From an uncultured delta proteobacterium (lineage in GTDB: Bacteria; Myxococcota_A; Polyangia; Polyangiales; Polyangiaceae): a stretch of DNA of 64,000 nucleotides. Shown here piece by piece: positions 43,601 through 51,455 of the stretch (position 1 is the first letter of the stretch; every line of letters begins with the position of its first letter). Both the position numbers and the translations under genes were made by a program. The stretch spans positions 1 to 64,000 of the forward strand of contig CAIVJW010000432.1 in assembly GCA_903906315.1 (NCBI GenBank), in the 5' to 3' direction. The notes beneath the pieces were generated by a model, which was not told the DNA's origin, did not search any database, and saw only the letters and a program-made list of their open reading frames with translations.

Positions 43601-44489
43601 GTACGAGCGCGTCGGCGGGACCACCTCGCTCCGCGCCAACGTGCGCGTGGTCTGCGCGACGCACCGGGACCTCCGCGGGATGGTGGCGCGCGGCGAGTTC
43701 CGCGAGGACCTGTACTACCGGCTGCGTGGCGTGGTGCTCGAGGTCCCCGCGCTGCGCCTGCGCCTCGACGACCTCCCGCTCGTCGTCGGGGCCTTGCTCG
43801 CGCGCATCGCCGTGGACCGTGGCGAGGCCCCGAAGCGTCTCGCGCCGGCCGCCCTGGCCGGCCTCGCAGCCCACGCCTGGCCCGGCAACGTGCGTGAGCT
43901 CGACAACGCCCTGCGGGCCGCCACGGTGTTCGCCGAGGGCCCGGTCGTCGAGCTCGAGGACCTCGCCGCCAACGTCGAGGGGCTGCGCGCCTTGCGCATC
44001 GCTCCGCCGAGCGCCGTCTCGCCCCACGCGGGGGAATCGGGTCGTGGTACGGAGCATGCTTCGAGCCCCGGCATGCCCTCCGCGAGCGTCGCCTCACCGT
44101 CAGCGGATGCACCGTCCGTGGCCGGCGTGGGCGCTTCCGTCTCGCCGGTCGACGTTGCCTACACGCACATCCGTGCAGGGGTGAGCCTGGGCGAGATGAA
44201 GCGAATGATCGAGCGCGACTGCATCGCACGGGCGCTCGCCGAGAGCGGTGGCAACATCACGAGGGCGGCGGCGCTGCTCGGCATGAAGCGCCCCCGCCTC
44301 TCGCAGCTGGTCAAGCAGTACGGGCTCGGCGGCGACGGCGCGGCCGACCTCGACGGTGATGGGGAGTCGGACCTCGACGGGGCGGCCGTCGCGAGCTCCG
44401 ACGTGGACGAGGACGCGGCCCCCAGGGCCCGCTCCGCGGGTGGGAGCGGCGTCCGCTCCGACCGCGCGACCTCCAAGGAGTCCCGATGA
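40632..44489 (+). CDS. TPR-containing sigma-54-dependent transcriptional activator
   Basis: A 1285-residue regulator starting at a GTG (40632) preceded by GAGG. Residues 1 to about 290 form a degenerate AAA-like region. Residues 330 to about 810 are TPR-like helical repeats ([19 protein letters not shown] and similar). A small Cys cluster ([12 protein letters not shown]) precedes the AAA+ activator domain with Walker A GESGTGKE (898-905), GAFTGA (945-950) that contacts sigma-54, and FLDEIGD. A Fis-type helix-turn-helix ([20 protein letters not shown]) lies near the C-terminus, followed by an acidic tail. TPR domains in bacterial regulators often bind peptides or proteins. Its stop overlaps the ATG of the next gene (ATGA). 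Confidence 0.9.
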   Translation: MERAASHSSSLLLDVGLGGRADRAGVAPEGGLDALGALAASTAPCFAIVCCAPAIGGAVDARPLHEALAAHLARCARASDRSVVHAGAHATDDAWKELAARLGVPTREDPSSIARALVDAVGAALVIVRGASTTAFGRAVEVELAARMAAVEATSAGPTFVVLTARAGLEIPAARHLSLAEPRTRAELATVWRVLALAAGEQLVPTLGSVDALERWWRSARAMPIDARAEAAPLSEAAARLLVRLALARRPWPLVDVGRLAPLSALAELVAGGLVEAAGRGLLVCAPGAPLHEGAVDPDDAVAVAQALEAVSPDDPDPWAFARASELHALVGASDRAEDCAERALTGASDPLVRADFWARWRRTQKLLPSVGSGPRLVRSAELGLRVGDVDRALDFARDAVSVSGDSHDALLTLGRATAARGDLTTAAIALGKAMASAPDAGDRARVGVEMAEVRYLAGDMPEARRLAELGLTGAADAVTRLAARNVLGKLHLAASSWDEAERHFAADACDAACAGDVRGELRARVNRAIALLSSARRDEARAMLASVLEDGERHGELRAISFALANLAAIATLRHDYGEALRLSERSIDVRRRIGERLGLARVIVNLADLRLRVGLVDEAAQALAFGRLACGPGMPAARAVHFSLVAARIHLARGRTLEAAVEISAAISGAAHASDGALRGECHRVAARIALEDGDVVRAAQAIEAARPETGAARRAELAVLCAAVLRSRGEPFEPAAQDALALARETDDLEAGLEAHVLVHLAAVGADDDRRAAFHLDAALAVRERLARSLSEAMRARFLARRDLAELARLEAVSIEPASCDRCGGAACSGCSPATTRSHDLEARPFARAIVSLASRAAAQAPALERMVGRAPAMLSLASAIRKVATTDATVLVRGESGTGKELVAEALHELGARRAGPLVKVNCAALVETLLLSELFGHEKGAFTGAAARRRGRFEAAEGGTLFLDEIGDISPRTQVALLRVLQERTYERVGGTTSLRANVRVVCATHRDLRGMVARGEFREDLYYRLRGVVLEVPALRLRLDDLPLVVGALLARIAVDRGEAPKRLAPAALAGLAAHAWPGNVRELDNALRAATVFAEGPVVELEDLAANVEGLRALRIAPPSAVSPHAGESGRGTEHASSPGMPSASVASPSADAPSVAGVGASVSPVDVAYTHIRAGVSLGEMKRMIERDCIARALAESGGNITRAAALLGMKRPRLSQLVKQYGLGGDGAADLDGDGESDLDGAAVASSDVDEDAAPRARSAGGSGVRSDRATSKESR

Positions 44490-44806
44490 AGCGCCACAAA
44501 ACGAGCATTTTCGGCACGATCCTCCCGGCCTTCCTGCTGGCCGCGTCGGCTGCCCTCACCGGCTGCCTCGCGGAGACGGCGGACCCGGCCGACGGCGTCG
44601 AGACGGCGGAGTCGGCGCTGACCGGTGACGAGCCGACCTCCCCGGACAAGGTCCAACCGCCGCAGGTCGTCGGCGCGCCGTTCGGTCGCCCCGGCGCCGA
44701 TCGCGCGACCGATCCGCAGCCGGATCCGTGGACGGGGAGCTTCACCGGCTCCGCCCGCGACCCGCAGCCCGACCCCTGGCAGCCGAAGACCGTCAAGACG
44801 AAGTGA
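44486..44806 (+). CDS. Small lipoprotein with two DPQPDPW repeats, coupled to the sigma-54 activator
   Basis: A 106-residue predicted lipoprotein. The signal sequence ends in LTGC (Cys27), followed by an acidic linker and a Pro-rich C-terminus containing two exact DPQPDPW repeats (residues 76-82 and 92-98). The DNA of the two repeats (44711-44731 and 44759-44779) differs at four synonymous third positions while the peptide is identical, suggesting selection on the peptide. The ATG overlaps the stop of the TPR-sigma-54 activator gene (ATGA). The function is unknown. A role as a secreted ligand or substrate of the regulatory circuit is speculation. Confidence 0.75.
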   Translation: MKRHKTSIFGTILPAFLLAASAALTGCLAETADPADGVETAESALTGDEPTSPDKVQPPQVVGAPFGRPGADRATDPQPDPWTGSFTGSARDPQPDPWQPKTVKTK

Positions 44807-44916
44807 GCGTCCGCCGGCGGGGCCGGGGTCGCTCTCGGCTGCGGGCCGCTGGCTGGTTTCGACTCCGCCCGCGAGCGCTCGCCACCGAGCGCGCGGGCAG
44901 CGTGTAGGCTCGTCCC

Positions 44917-47040
44917 GTGCCGCTCGGCTTCGACATCCGCACGCGCACGACGCTCGTCTGCGGCGCCCTGGCGCTGGCCATCGCCGTCGGCACGCTCCTG
45001 CGTGGTCGCGCGCGGCCGGTGCACCTGCTCTTCGCCGCGTTCGCGGGCGACATCGGGCTCTGGTACCTCGCGCAGTCGCTCTTCGGCTTCTTCCAGGCCG
45101 CGATCTGGGAGCGCTTCACGGCGGTCCTCGCCGTCGCGCTGCCGGTGTTCGCGCTTCACCTGTTCGAGGCGATGGTGCCGAACGAGGGCCAGCCCGCCGC
45201 GCGCCTGCCCCGCGTCGCCGGTGTGCTCGCCGTGCCGATGGTGCTGCTCGTCCTGAGCCCGCAGCAAGGCTCCTGGGTCGCGCGTGGAGCCGTCTTCCTG
45301 TACGTGTTCGCGCTCCTGACGGCGGGCCTCTACCAGCTCGGTCAGCGCGGCGAGAAGAGCCCTTCGCGCGCGACGCAGCGCCGCGTCCGGTTCCTCGTCG
45401 TCATCGGCGCGCTCGCCGGCCTCGCCAGCGTCAGCGATTTCGCGTGGTTCCTCGGCGCGCACCCGCCGCCGGTCGGCGCTGCGCTTTCGGTCGTGTTCCT
45501 CTTCGTCCTGGCGCAGGCGCTGCGGCACGAACGCTTGCTCGACCTCTACGAGATGCTCGGGCGCTTGCTCGTCGCGACGGCCGTCGCGTTCCTGCTCGCC
45601 GGCATCTTCTACGTGCTCTTCACGTTCAGCGCCTTCAGCACGATGTATCTGAACGCCGTCCTCGCGGCGATCGTGATCCTGGTGGTGTTCGACCCGCTGC
45701 GCGAGCGCGTCGAGGAGCAGATTCACCGCGTCTTCTTTCGAGAACGCTTCGACCTCGAGCGCCCGCTGGCCGACGCGCGCCGGCGGCTCGTGCACACGCT
45801 CGGCGTCGAGGAGATGGGCAAGATCGTCATGGACGCGCTCGAGCAGTCCCGGCGCGTGACCGCAGCCGTGCTCTACCTCCGCGACCAGGACGGCACGGGC
45901 TTCGACCGCGTCGCTCACGTCGGCCCGCGCGTCCCCGAGCGCGTCGAGTTCGCCACCGCCCGCGCGCTCCTCGACCGGCTCGAGCAGGGCCCGGTCGCGC
46001 TCGAGGAGGTCGAGGCCGACCTGCGCGAGCGACGCTCTCGAGGAGAGCGCGCCGACGCAGCCGAGGCGGTGCTCGCCGCCGCGGAGGTGCTCGGCAGTCT
46101 CCGCGCCGGGCTCGTGATCGGCAGCCGCGATCAGAACCGTGACTTGCTCGCGCTGCTCGTCGTCGCCGACGAGAACGTGCGCGATGCGTTCTCGCCGGAG
46201 GAGGCTCAGCTCCTCGATGGCGTCGCCGCGCAGGTCGCGGTCGTCATCGAGAACTCGCGCCTCTACCAGCAAATGAAGGAGCGCGACCGGCTGGCCGTGC
46301 TCGGTCAGATGGCGGCCGGCCTCGCGCACGAGATCAGGAACCCGCTGGGCGCGATCAAGGGCGCCGCGCAGCTGCTCGCCGACCCCGGGCCCGACGAGGA
46401 GGCCGCCGCCCAGTCGCGCGAGTTCCTCGCGATCATCCTCGAGGAGGTCGATCGCCTCGACCGCGTCGTCGGCTCCGTGCTCGACCTCGCCCGTCCGAAC
46501 CAGGCCCACGTCGTCCCGACCGACGTGAACGCGGTTGTGCGGCGCACGTTGCAGGTCCTCTCCAGCGAGCGCATGGGCGGCGCGATCACCGTCGAGGTCG
46601 TGCTGGATCCCTCCCTGCCTCGCGTGTCGATCGAGCCCGAGCAGCTCCGGCAGGTCCTCATCAACCTGCACCGCAACGCCGCGCAGGCCATGAAGGGCAG
46701 GGGGCGCGTGACGATCTCGACCCGCGTTCGCATCGGCCGTGGCACCCGCGGCGGGCCCGGCGACGCGGGCACGTTCGTCGAGCTCAACGTGGCGGACAAC
46801 GGGCCGGGCATCTCGCAGAAGATCCTCGACAAGCTGTTCCTGCCGTTCTTCACGACCAAGCAGGAGGGCTCGGGCCTCGGCCTCGCGATCAGCCAGCGCA
46901 TCGTGCAAGGCGCCGGGGGGCGCATCGAGGTGCGCACGTACGAGGGCAAGGGCAGCACCTTCTCGATCGTGCTGCCCGCGGCGATGGAAGCGCTCGGCAC
47001 CCCCGCGCCCGCCGAGGTCGACGAGCCGGCGCCGAGCTGA
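44917..47040 (+). CDS. Multi-spanning sensor histidine kinase with GAF domain
   Basis: A 707-residue kinase from a GTG at 44917. The first roughly 260 residues contain about seven or eight hydrophobic helices (7TM histidine-kinase sensor type), then a GAF-like domain (about 290-440), then HisKA with AHEIRNPLGAIKGA (phospho-His471) and HATPase_c with NLHRNAAQAM, DNGPGI and GSGLGLAI, ending near residue 690. The NtrB-like catalytic part suggests a partner of the sigma-54 activator class, but no receiver domain gene is adjacent. It begins 110 bases after the DPQPDPW lipoprotein gene. Confidence 0.9.
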   Translation: MPLGFDIRTRTTLVCGALALAIAVGTLLRGRARPVHLLFAAFAGDIGLWYLAQSLFGFFQAAIWERFTAVLAVALPVFALHLFEAMVPNEGQPAARLPRVAGVLAVPMVLLVLSPQQGSWVARGAVFLYVFALLTAGLYQLGQRGEKSPSRATQRRVRFLVVIGALAGLASVSDFAWFLGAHPPPVGAALSVVFLFVLAQALRHERLLDLYEMLGRLLVATAVAFLLAGIFYVLFTFSAFSTMYLNAVLAAIVILVVFDPLRERVEEQIHRVFFRERFDLERPLADARRRLVHTLGVEEMGKIVMDALEQSRRVTAAVLYLRDQDGTGFDRVAHVGPRVPERVEFATARALLDRLEQGPVALEEVEADLRERRSRGERADAAEAVLAAAEVLGSLRAGLVIGSRDQNRDLLALLVVADENVRDAFSPEEAQLLDGVAAQVAVVIENSRLYQQMKERDRLAVLGQMAAGLAHEIRNPLGAIKGAAQLLADPGPDEEAAAQSREFLAIILEEVDRLDRVVGSVLDLARPNQAHVVPTDVNAVVRRTLQVLSSERMGGAITVEVVLDPSLPRVSIEPEQLRQVLINLHRNAAQAMKGRGRVTISTRVRIGRGTRGGPGDAGTFVELNVADNGPGISQKILDKLFLPFFTTKQEGSGLGLAISQRIVQGAGGRIEVRTYEGKGSTFSIVLPAAMEALGTPAPAEVDEPAPS

Positions 47041-47048
47041 CGGCTGCT

Positions 47049-48743
47049 TCAGTCGTCGTTCTGCATCAGCCCGCGGATCTTCCCGTTCGGCAAGAGCTTC
47101 ACCTTCAGCGCGGCCGGCTCGCGCGGCAGCCCCGGCATCGTCATCATGTCGCCCGTCAGCGGCACGACGAAGCCCGCGCCCGCGGAGAGGCGCACCTCGC
47201 GCACCTCGATGGCGAAGCCGCGCGGTCGCCCCGCGATCGTCGGATCGTCGGTGAGCGACAGCGGGGTCTTGGCCATGCACACCGCGGCGCCGCCGTAGCC
47301 GAGCTTGTCGATGCGATCGATGTCCTTCTGCGCGGCGCTCGTGAACGTGACGTCGGACGCGCCGTACACGCGCGACGCGATCGCCCGCACCTTGGCTGCG
47401 ATCGGCCGGTCGAGCTCGTAGGCGTAGCGAGGGGTGGGCGGGCTCGCGTCGGTCGAGTCGGCGATCTCGGCGACGGCGGACGCGAGCCCGATCGCCCCCT
47501 CTCCGCCCAGCGCGAAGCCGTCGCAGCGCGCGAACGCGACGCCTCGCGATCGCAGGAAGCGCTCGAGCAGCGCGACCTCCTCGGGCGTGTCGTTCGGGAA
47601 CACGTTGAGCGCCACGAGCGCGGGGAGGCCGAAGCCGCGCGCCGTCTCGAGGTGCCGGTCGAGGTGATCGAGGCCCGCCTCGAGCGCCTTCGCGTCCGGT
47701 TCGCCCGCCGCTTTCACCGGCGCGCCGCCGTGCATCTTCAGCGCGCGGAGCGTCGCCACGAGCACCACGAGCCGTGGCCAGATGCCCATCTCGCGGCACT
47801 TGATATCGAGGAACTTTTCGCCGCCGAGATCGAAGCCGAAGCCCGCCTCCGTGATGACGTAGTCGGCGTAGCCGAGGCCGAGCCGCGTGCCGAGCACCGA
47901 GCTGCAGCCGTGCGCGACGTTGGCGAACGGGCCCGCGTGCACGATCGCGGGGCCGCCTTCGGCGGTCTGGACGAGGTTCGGCTGGAGCGCGTCGCGCAGG
48001 AGCGCGGTCATCGCGCCCGACGCGCCGACGTCGGCCGCCGTGATCGGCTCGCCGCGCGTGGAGCTGCCCACCACGATGCGGCCCAGGCGCGCTTCGAGGT
48101 CCTCCGGGCCGCTCGCGAGCGCGAGGATCGCCATCACCTCGCTCGCGGCCGTGATGTCGAAGCGGTCCTGGCGCGGCACGCCGTCGACCTTTCGGCCGAG
48201 GCCCACGATGACGTTGCGCAGCGCGCGGTCGTTCATGTCGAGCGCGCGGCCCCAGGTGATCTGCCGCGGATCGAGGGCGGCCTTCGACGCGCTCGCCGTG
48301 CCGAAGTGGCACGCGTTGTCGACCATGGCGGCGAGCAGGTTGTGCGCTGACGTGATCGCGTGCAGATCGCCCGTGAAGTGCAGGTTGATGTCGTCGGCGG
48401 GGACGAGCGTCGCGCGTCCGCCGCCCGTGCCGCCGCCCTTCACGCCGAACACCGGGCCGAGCGAAGGCTCGCGCAGGCACAGCACCGCGCGCTTCCCGAG
48501 GCGGCGCAGCCCCATTCCGAGGCCGATCGAGACGGTGGTCTTGCCCTCGCCCGCAGGCGTCGGGTTCACCGCGGAGACCAGCACCACCCGCCCGGCGCCC
48601 AATGGCGAGCGGCCGATGGCCCCGAGCGCGACCTTGGCTTTCCCTCGCCCGTAGGGCTCGACGTGCTCGGCTCCGAGGCCGAGCTCGCGCGCGACGTCGA
48701 GGATGGGCTGCGGGCCCATGGATACGGGCGGAGTGCTGGGCAT
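47049..48743 (-). CDS. fhs: Formate-tetrahydrofolate ligase
   Basis: A 564-residue enzyme making 10-formyl-tetrahydrofolate from formate, ATP and THF. Motifs include the P-loop TPAGEGKTT, LREPSLGPVFGVKGGGTGGG and FTGDLHAI. The C-terminus contains LPNGKIRGL. The ATG at 48743 gives a usual length; an ATG at 48719 is an alternative. A perfect stem-loop lies in its leader. It ends 8 bases from the convergent histidine kinase gene. An upstream terminator after kdd suggests separate transcription. Confidence 0.95.
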   Translation of the reverse strand: MPSTPPVSMGPQPILDVARELGLGAEHVEPYGRGKAKVALGAIGRSPLGAGRVVLVSAVNPTPAGEGKTTVSIGLGMGLRRLGKRAVLCLREPSLGPVFGVKGGGTGGGRATLVPADDINLHFTGDLHAITSAHNLLAAMVDNACHFGTASASKAALDPRQITWGRALDMNDRALRNVIVGLGRKVDGVPRQDRFDITAASEVMAILALASGPEDLEARLGRIVVGSSTRGEPITAADVGASGAMTALLRDALQPNLVQTAEGGPAIVHAGPFANVAHGCSSVLGTRLGLGYADYVITEAGFGFDLGGEKFLDIKCREMGIWPRLVVLVATLRALKMHGGAPVKAAGEPDAKALEAGLDHLDRHLETARGFGLPALVALNVFPNDTPEEVALLERFLRSRGVAFARCDGFALGGEGAIGLASAVAEIADSTDASPPTPRYAYELDRPIAAKVRAIASRVYGASDVTFTSAAQKDIDRIDKLGYGGAAVCMAKTPLSLTDDPTIAGRPRGFAIEVREVRLSAGAGFVVPLTGDMMTMPGLPREPAALKVKLLPNGKIRGLMQNDD

Positions 48744-48774
48744 CGAGTGTGGGGTCCTCTCGGGATCGTTGCGC

Positions 48775-48795
48775 GGCGTCCGCGCGCGGGACGCC
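48775..48795 (-). promoter_or_regulatory. Perfect stem-loop in the fhs leader
   Basis: GGCGTCC (48775-48781) and GGACGCC (48789-48795) form a perfect 7-bp stem around a 7-base alternating GC loop. It lies 32 bases upstream of the fhs ATG, inside the probable 5' leader. It may affect translation or mRNA stability. No known riboswitch class was recognised. Confidence 0.35.
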
Positions 48796-48857
48796 AGTGG
48801 CCAGAGCCTTGCGCGTGACGCGCGAGGGCCCGCCGTGAAGATTCCTCGGTCGTGCGC

Positions 48858-48875
48858 GCGCCCCAGGCGGGGCGC
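48858..48875 (-). terminator. Terminator-like hairpin after kdd
   Basis: GCGCCCC (48858-48864) and GGGGCGC (48869-48875) form a perfect 7-bp stem with an AGGC tetraloop, beginning 7 bases past the kdd stop. The T-run is weak. It likely separates kdd from fhs transcription. Confidence 0.5.
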
Positions 48876-48882
48876 CGTGGCC

Positions 48883-49923
48883 TCAACCGTACCGCGCCTC
48901 GAGCAGCGCGCGGAGCGCCGGCGTGCTCCTGACGAGGTCGAGGGTGTGGTCGGCGTGCCCGTGCGCGTACCCGTTGCCGATGTAGAGGTCCACGTCGCGG
49001 CCGATCCCCTCGGCCCCGAGCGCGGCTGCGGTGAAGCTCGTGCTCATCGCGAAGTAGTACACGCGTCCGCGGTCACGCGTGGCCACGATGCCCGAGAGCT
49101 CGGCGCCCGGGACGTTGACGCACGAGAGCGTGAGGTCGGCCCCGCCGCGGTCGCCGCAGAGCGGGACCACCGCATCGCGGACCGCGAGCGGGTCGCGGGC
49201 GTCGAGGAGGATCACGTGGTCACAGAGGCCGAGCGCGCGCAGGTCCTCGGCGTACCTCGGGTGGGACTCGAGGCCGATCACCAGGCCGGTCGATCCCACT
49301 CGCCGCCGAGCTTCGGCCCCGCACAAAAGGCCGCTCTTGCCGCCCGCACCCAGGATCGCGACGTGGTCGCCCGGCCCGCACAGGCGCGCGACCTGCGGCG
49401 CGGCGCCCGCGACGTCGAGCACCGCAAGCGCGAGCCGCTCGGGGAGGTCGGTCGGCACCTTGGCCAACGGAGCCGAAGCGAACGAGATCGCGGTGCCGCG
49501 AACGTCGACCTGCGCGCTCGCGGGACGCACCGCCAGGACCGCGTCCAGTGACAGCGGCGTGAGCGAGAGCGAGGCGAGCGTGGCGACCCGGTCGCCGACT
49601 CGGAACCCTCGCCCCTCCGCCAGCGCGCCGACCCGCCGCACCGTCCCGAGCAGCATCCCGCCCGAGCCCGTCACCGGGTTGTGCTGCTTGCCGCGGCGGC
49701 GGACCGTCTCGAGCACCAGGGCCGCGACGCCCTCGGGGGATCCCCCCGAGGCCTCTTCCATCTGGCGGAAGCTCGCTGCGTCGATGTTCAGCGTCTCGAC
49801 CGCGATCTCGATCTCGGTCGCGAACTGCCGCGACGGATCGGCGTCGAGCCGCTCCGCCGGCTGAGGGAGCGCGCCCGGCGGCGCGAGGACTCGATGCGTA
49901 CCGAGGACGTCGCCTGATTCCAT
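48883..49923 (-). CDS. kdd: L-erythro-3,5-diaminohexanoate dehydrogenase
   Basis: A 346-residue NAD(P)-dependent dehydrogenase that in lysine fermentation oxidises 3,5-diaminohexanoate to 5-amino-3-oxohexanoate. Segments typical of Kdd are GTHRVLAPPGALPQPA, HNPVTGSGGML, the nucleotide motif GAGGKSG (192-198), SCVNVPGAE and GNGYAHGHADHTL. The start is the ATG at 49923; longer versions only add basic sequence. The other genes of the pathway (kamDE, kce, kal) are absent from this window, but kamA is 18 kb away. In a soil myxobacterium it may work in lysine catabolism or beta-lysine metabolism. Confidence 0.88.
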   Translation of the reverse strand: MESGDVLGTHRVLAPPGALPQPAERLDADPSRQFATEIEIAVETLNIDAASFRQMEEASGGSPEGVAALVLETVRRRGKQHNPVTGSGGMLLGTVRRVGALAEGRGFRVGDRVATLASLSLTPLSLDAVLAVRPASAQVDVRGTAISFASAPLAKVPTDLPERLALAVLDVAGAAPQVARLCGPGDHVAILGAGGKSGLLCGAEARRRVGSTGLVIGLESHPRYAEDLRALGLCDHVILLDARDPLAVRDAVVPLCGDRGGADLTLSCVNVPGAELSGIVATRDRGRVYYFAMSTSFTAAALGAEGIGRDVDLYIGNGYAHGHADHTLDLVRSTPALRALLEARYG

Positions 49924-50001
49924 TGGACGGCTTCTACCATTTCGGGGCCGCTCGCCGGGAGGCTCCGCGCGCGCCGATCGCACCGCCTTCGCGGCTATCG
50001 C

Positions 50002-50031
50002 TTGACCGTAATGAATCCGAGAATCTACACT
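50002..50031 (+). promoter_or_regulatory. Candidate sigma-70 promoter of the FHA-DUF4388 gene
   Basis: TTGACC (50002-50007) and TACACT (50026-50031) are separated by 18 bases. Transcription would start near 50038, upstream of the ATG at 50083. The arrangement excludes the in-frame ATG at 50011 as start, if the promoter is real. Confidence 0.5.
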
Positions 50032-50082
50032 CGGTTGGCCAAGCGGTCCTCATTGAGAAACGCGCCCAGCCCCAGCTTCGAG

Positions 50083-51015
50083 ATGGAAAACCACGCGCAG
50101 CCGGTGCGTCTTCTCGCGCTTCGGTTCATCTCCGGGAAGTATCAGGGCGGCGAGTTTCCTCTCTCGGAGAACAAGGAGATCATCGTCGGGCGATCGAGCG
50201 ACCTCGACATGGTCCTCGTCGAGGACATGGTCTCTCGACGTCACGCGCGGATCGTCTGCGGGACGCAGCAGATCGTGATCGAGGACCTGGGCTCGACGAA
50301 CGGCACCTTCGTCAACGGCGAGAAGATCAAGCGCGCAACCCTCAAGGAGGGTGACCGCGTGCTCATCGGCACGAGCATACTCAAGGTGGTCGCGACCGAT
50401 CCGTTCGCGCCGTCCGGGCCCAAGCTCCCGCGCGCCAGCGAGACCGGATCCGCCCAGCGAGCGACGCAGGCGCGCACGATGTCGGGATCGATCGACGAGA
50501 TCCCGCTCCCCGATCTGCTGCAGCTCTTCGGCACGTCCAAGAAGAGCGGCGTCCTCGTGGTCCGATCCGAGGGCGACGTCGGCAAGATCTACATGCGCAA
50601 GGGGATGGTCTACTTCGCCAGCATCAATGACGTCGAAGACATCCCGGCCCTGAAGAGCATCTACCGCGTCCTCACGTGGGACCACGGCTCCTTCGACCTC
50701 GAGCCGCCGGAGGACCGCGCCATGCCCGGCGAGATCAACGCGGGCGTGACCGAGATCCTCATGGAGGGGCTGCGGCAGATCGACGAGCTGAACGCGATCC
50801 GCCACAGGATCCCCGACCTCGACGCCCACCTCGAGGTCGCCGTGCCGCTGCGACCGGCGCTGCGCGACCTCGGTCCGGTCGAGCTCGACGTGCTGCAGCT
50901 GGCGATAAACCATGGGGTCTTCTCGGCCGTGCTGAACAAGAGCTCGCTCACCGACCTCGAGACGGCGCAGATGGTCGCCAGGCTCGTGCAGTCCGGGTAC
51001 CTCCGCACCGAGTAG
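50083..51015 (+). CDS. FHA domain plus DUF4388 (PATAN-like) signalling protein
   Basis: A 310-residue protein. The FHA domain (about residues 10-105) has GRSSDLDMVL, SRRHARI and STNGTFVNG, which bind phosphothreonine peptides. The C-terminal DUF4388 region (about 130-300; SGSIDEIPLPDLLQLFGTSKKS) is common in myxobacterial and Deinococcus-Thermus regulatory proteins. It is a probable adaptor in Ser/Thr kinase signalling. The start at 50083 (GAG-ATG) is preferred over 50011 because a sigma-70-like promoter ends between them. Confidence 0.85.
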   Translation: MENHAQPVRLLALRFISGKYQGGEFPLSENKEIIVGRSSDLDMVLVEDMVSRRHARIVCGTQQIVIEDLGSTNGTFVNGEKIKRATLKEGDRVLIGTSILKVVATDPFAPSGPKLPRASETGSAQRATQARTMSGSIDEIPLPDLLQLFGTSKKSGVLVVRSEGDVGKIYMRKGMVYFASINDVEDIPALKSIYRVLTWDHGSFDLEPPEDRAMPGEINAGVTEILMEGLRQIDELNAIRHRIPDLDAHLEVAVPLRPALRDLGPVELDVLQLAINHGVFSAVLNKSSLTDLETAQMVARLVQSGYLRTE

Positions 51016-51455
51016 CTCGGTCCGGTCCTGCGCGCCGCGCCCGTGGGCGGCGCGAGCGCTCGGTCCCGCGTCGCGTGGCGTCGTCGCGCTCCGTGGCGGG
51101 GTCCGGACGGACCGGCGAGGCCTCGACAGGGTCGGCGCGCGTCTGCCCTGCGGGGCGCCTTTCGAGTCGAAGAGCGTCGCCGTCACGGCTCCGCGGCGCG
51201 TCGACCCGGGCGGCGTCCGGCTCGGCGGCGACCGCGTGCGAGCTCGACGGGGACGGCGGCGCCGGGGTGCCTTCGGTGGCCTCCCGGGGCCATCCCGCGC
51301 CGAGGGCGAGGGGCAGGCTGGGGGCAGCGGGAACGTGCCCGGTGGGCCGGCGACGTCCACAAAACGGAAGCGGCCACGACGCGTGACGCCGTGGCCGCTC
51401 CCTTCGGCGTCGGCACGAGCAGGTCGCTCGCGCCGGACGCCTCATGCGCGAGGGA
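51016..51455. other. 440-base intergenic region between convergent genes
   Basis: No supported gene is seen. Open frames here are short or on the shadow strand of GC-rich sequence. The region contains the terminator at 51369-51399. Otherwise it is GC-rich sequence without recognised features. Confidence 0.6.
51369..51399 (-). terminator. Terminator of the metzincin-like gene
   Basis: AGCGGCCACG (51369-51378) and CGTGGCCGCT (51390-51399) form a perfect 10-bp stem with an 11-base loop. On the minus strand the stem is followed by CTTCCGTTTTG, giving a short T-run. It lies 57 bases downstream of the minus-strand stop at 51456. Confidence 0.7.

Noticed and set aside
44311-48480. A 1389-codon minus-strand frame across the histidine kinase and fhs
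   Set aside because: It merges the out-of-frame shadow of fhs with antisense of the kinase; no coherent domain.
51016-51368. Possible small genes in the 440-base gap after the FHA gene
   Set aside because: Frames here are Arg/Ala/Gly-rich without signal, start context or known motif.
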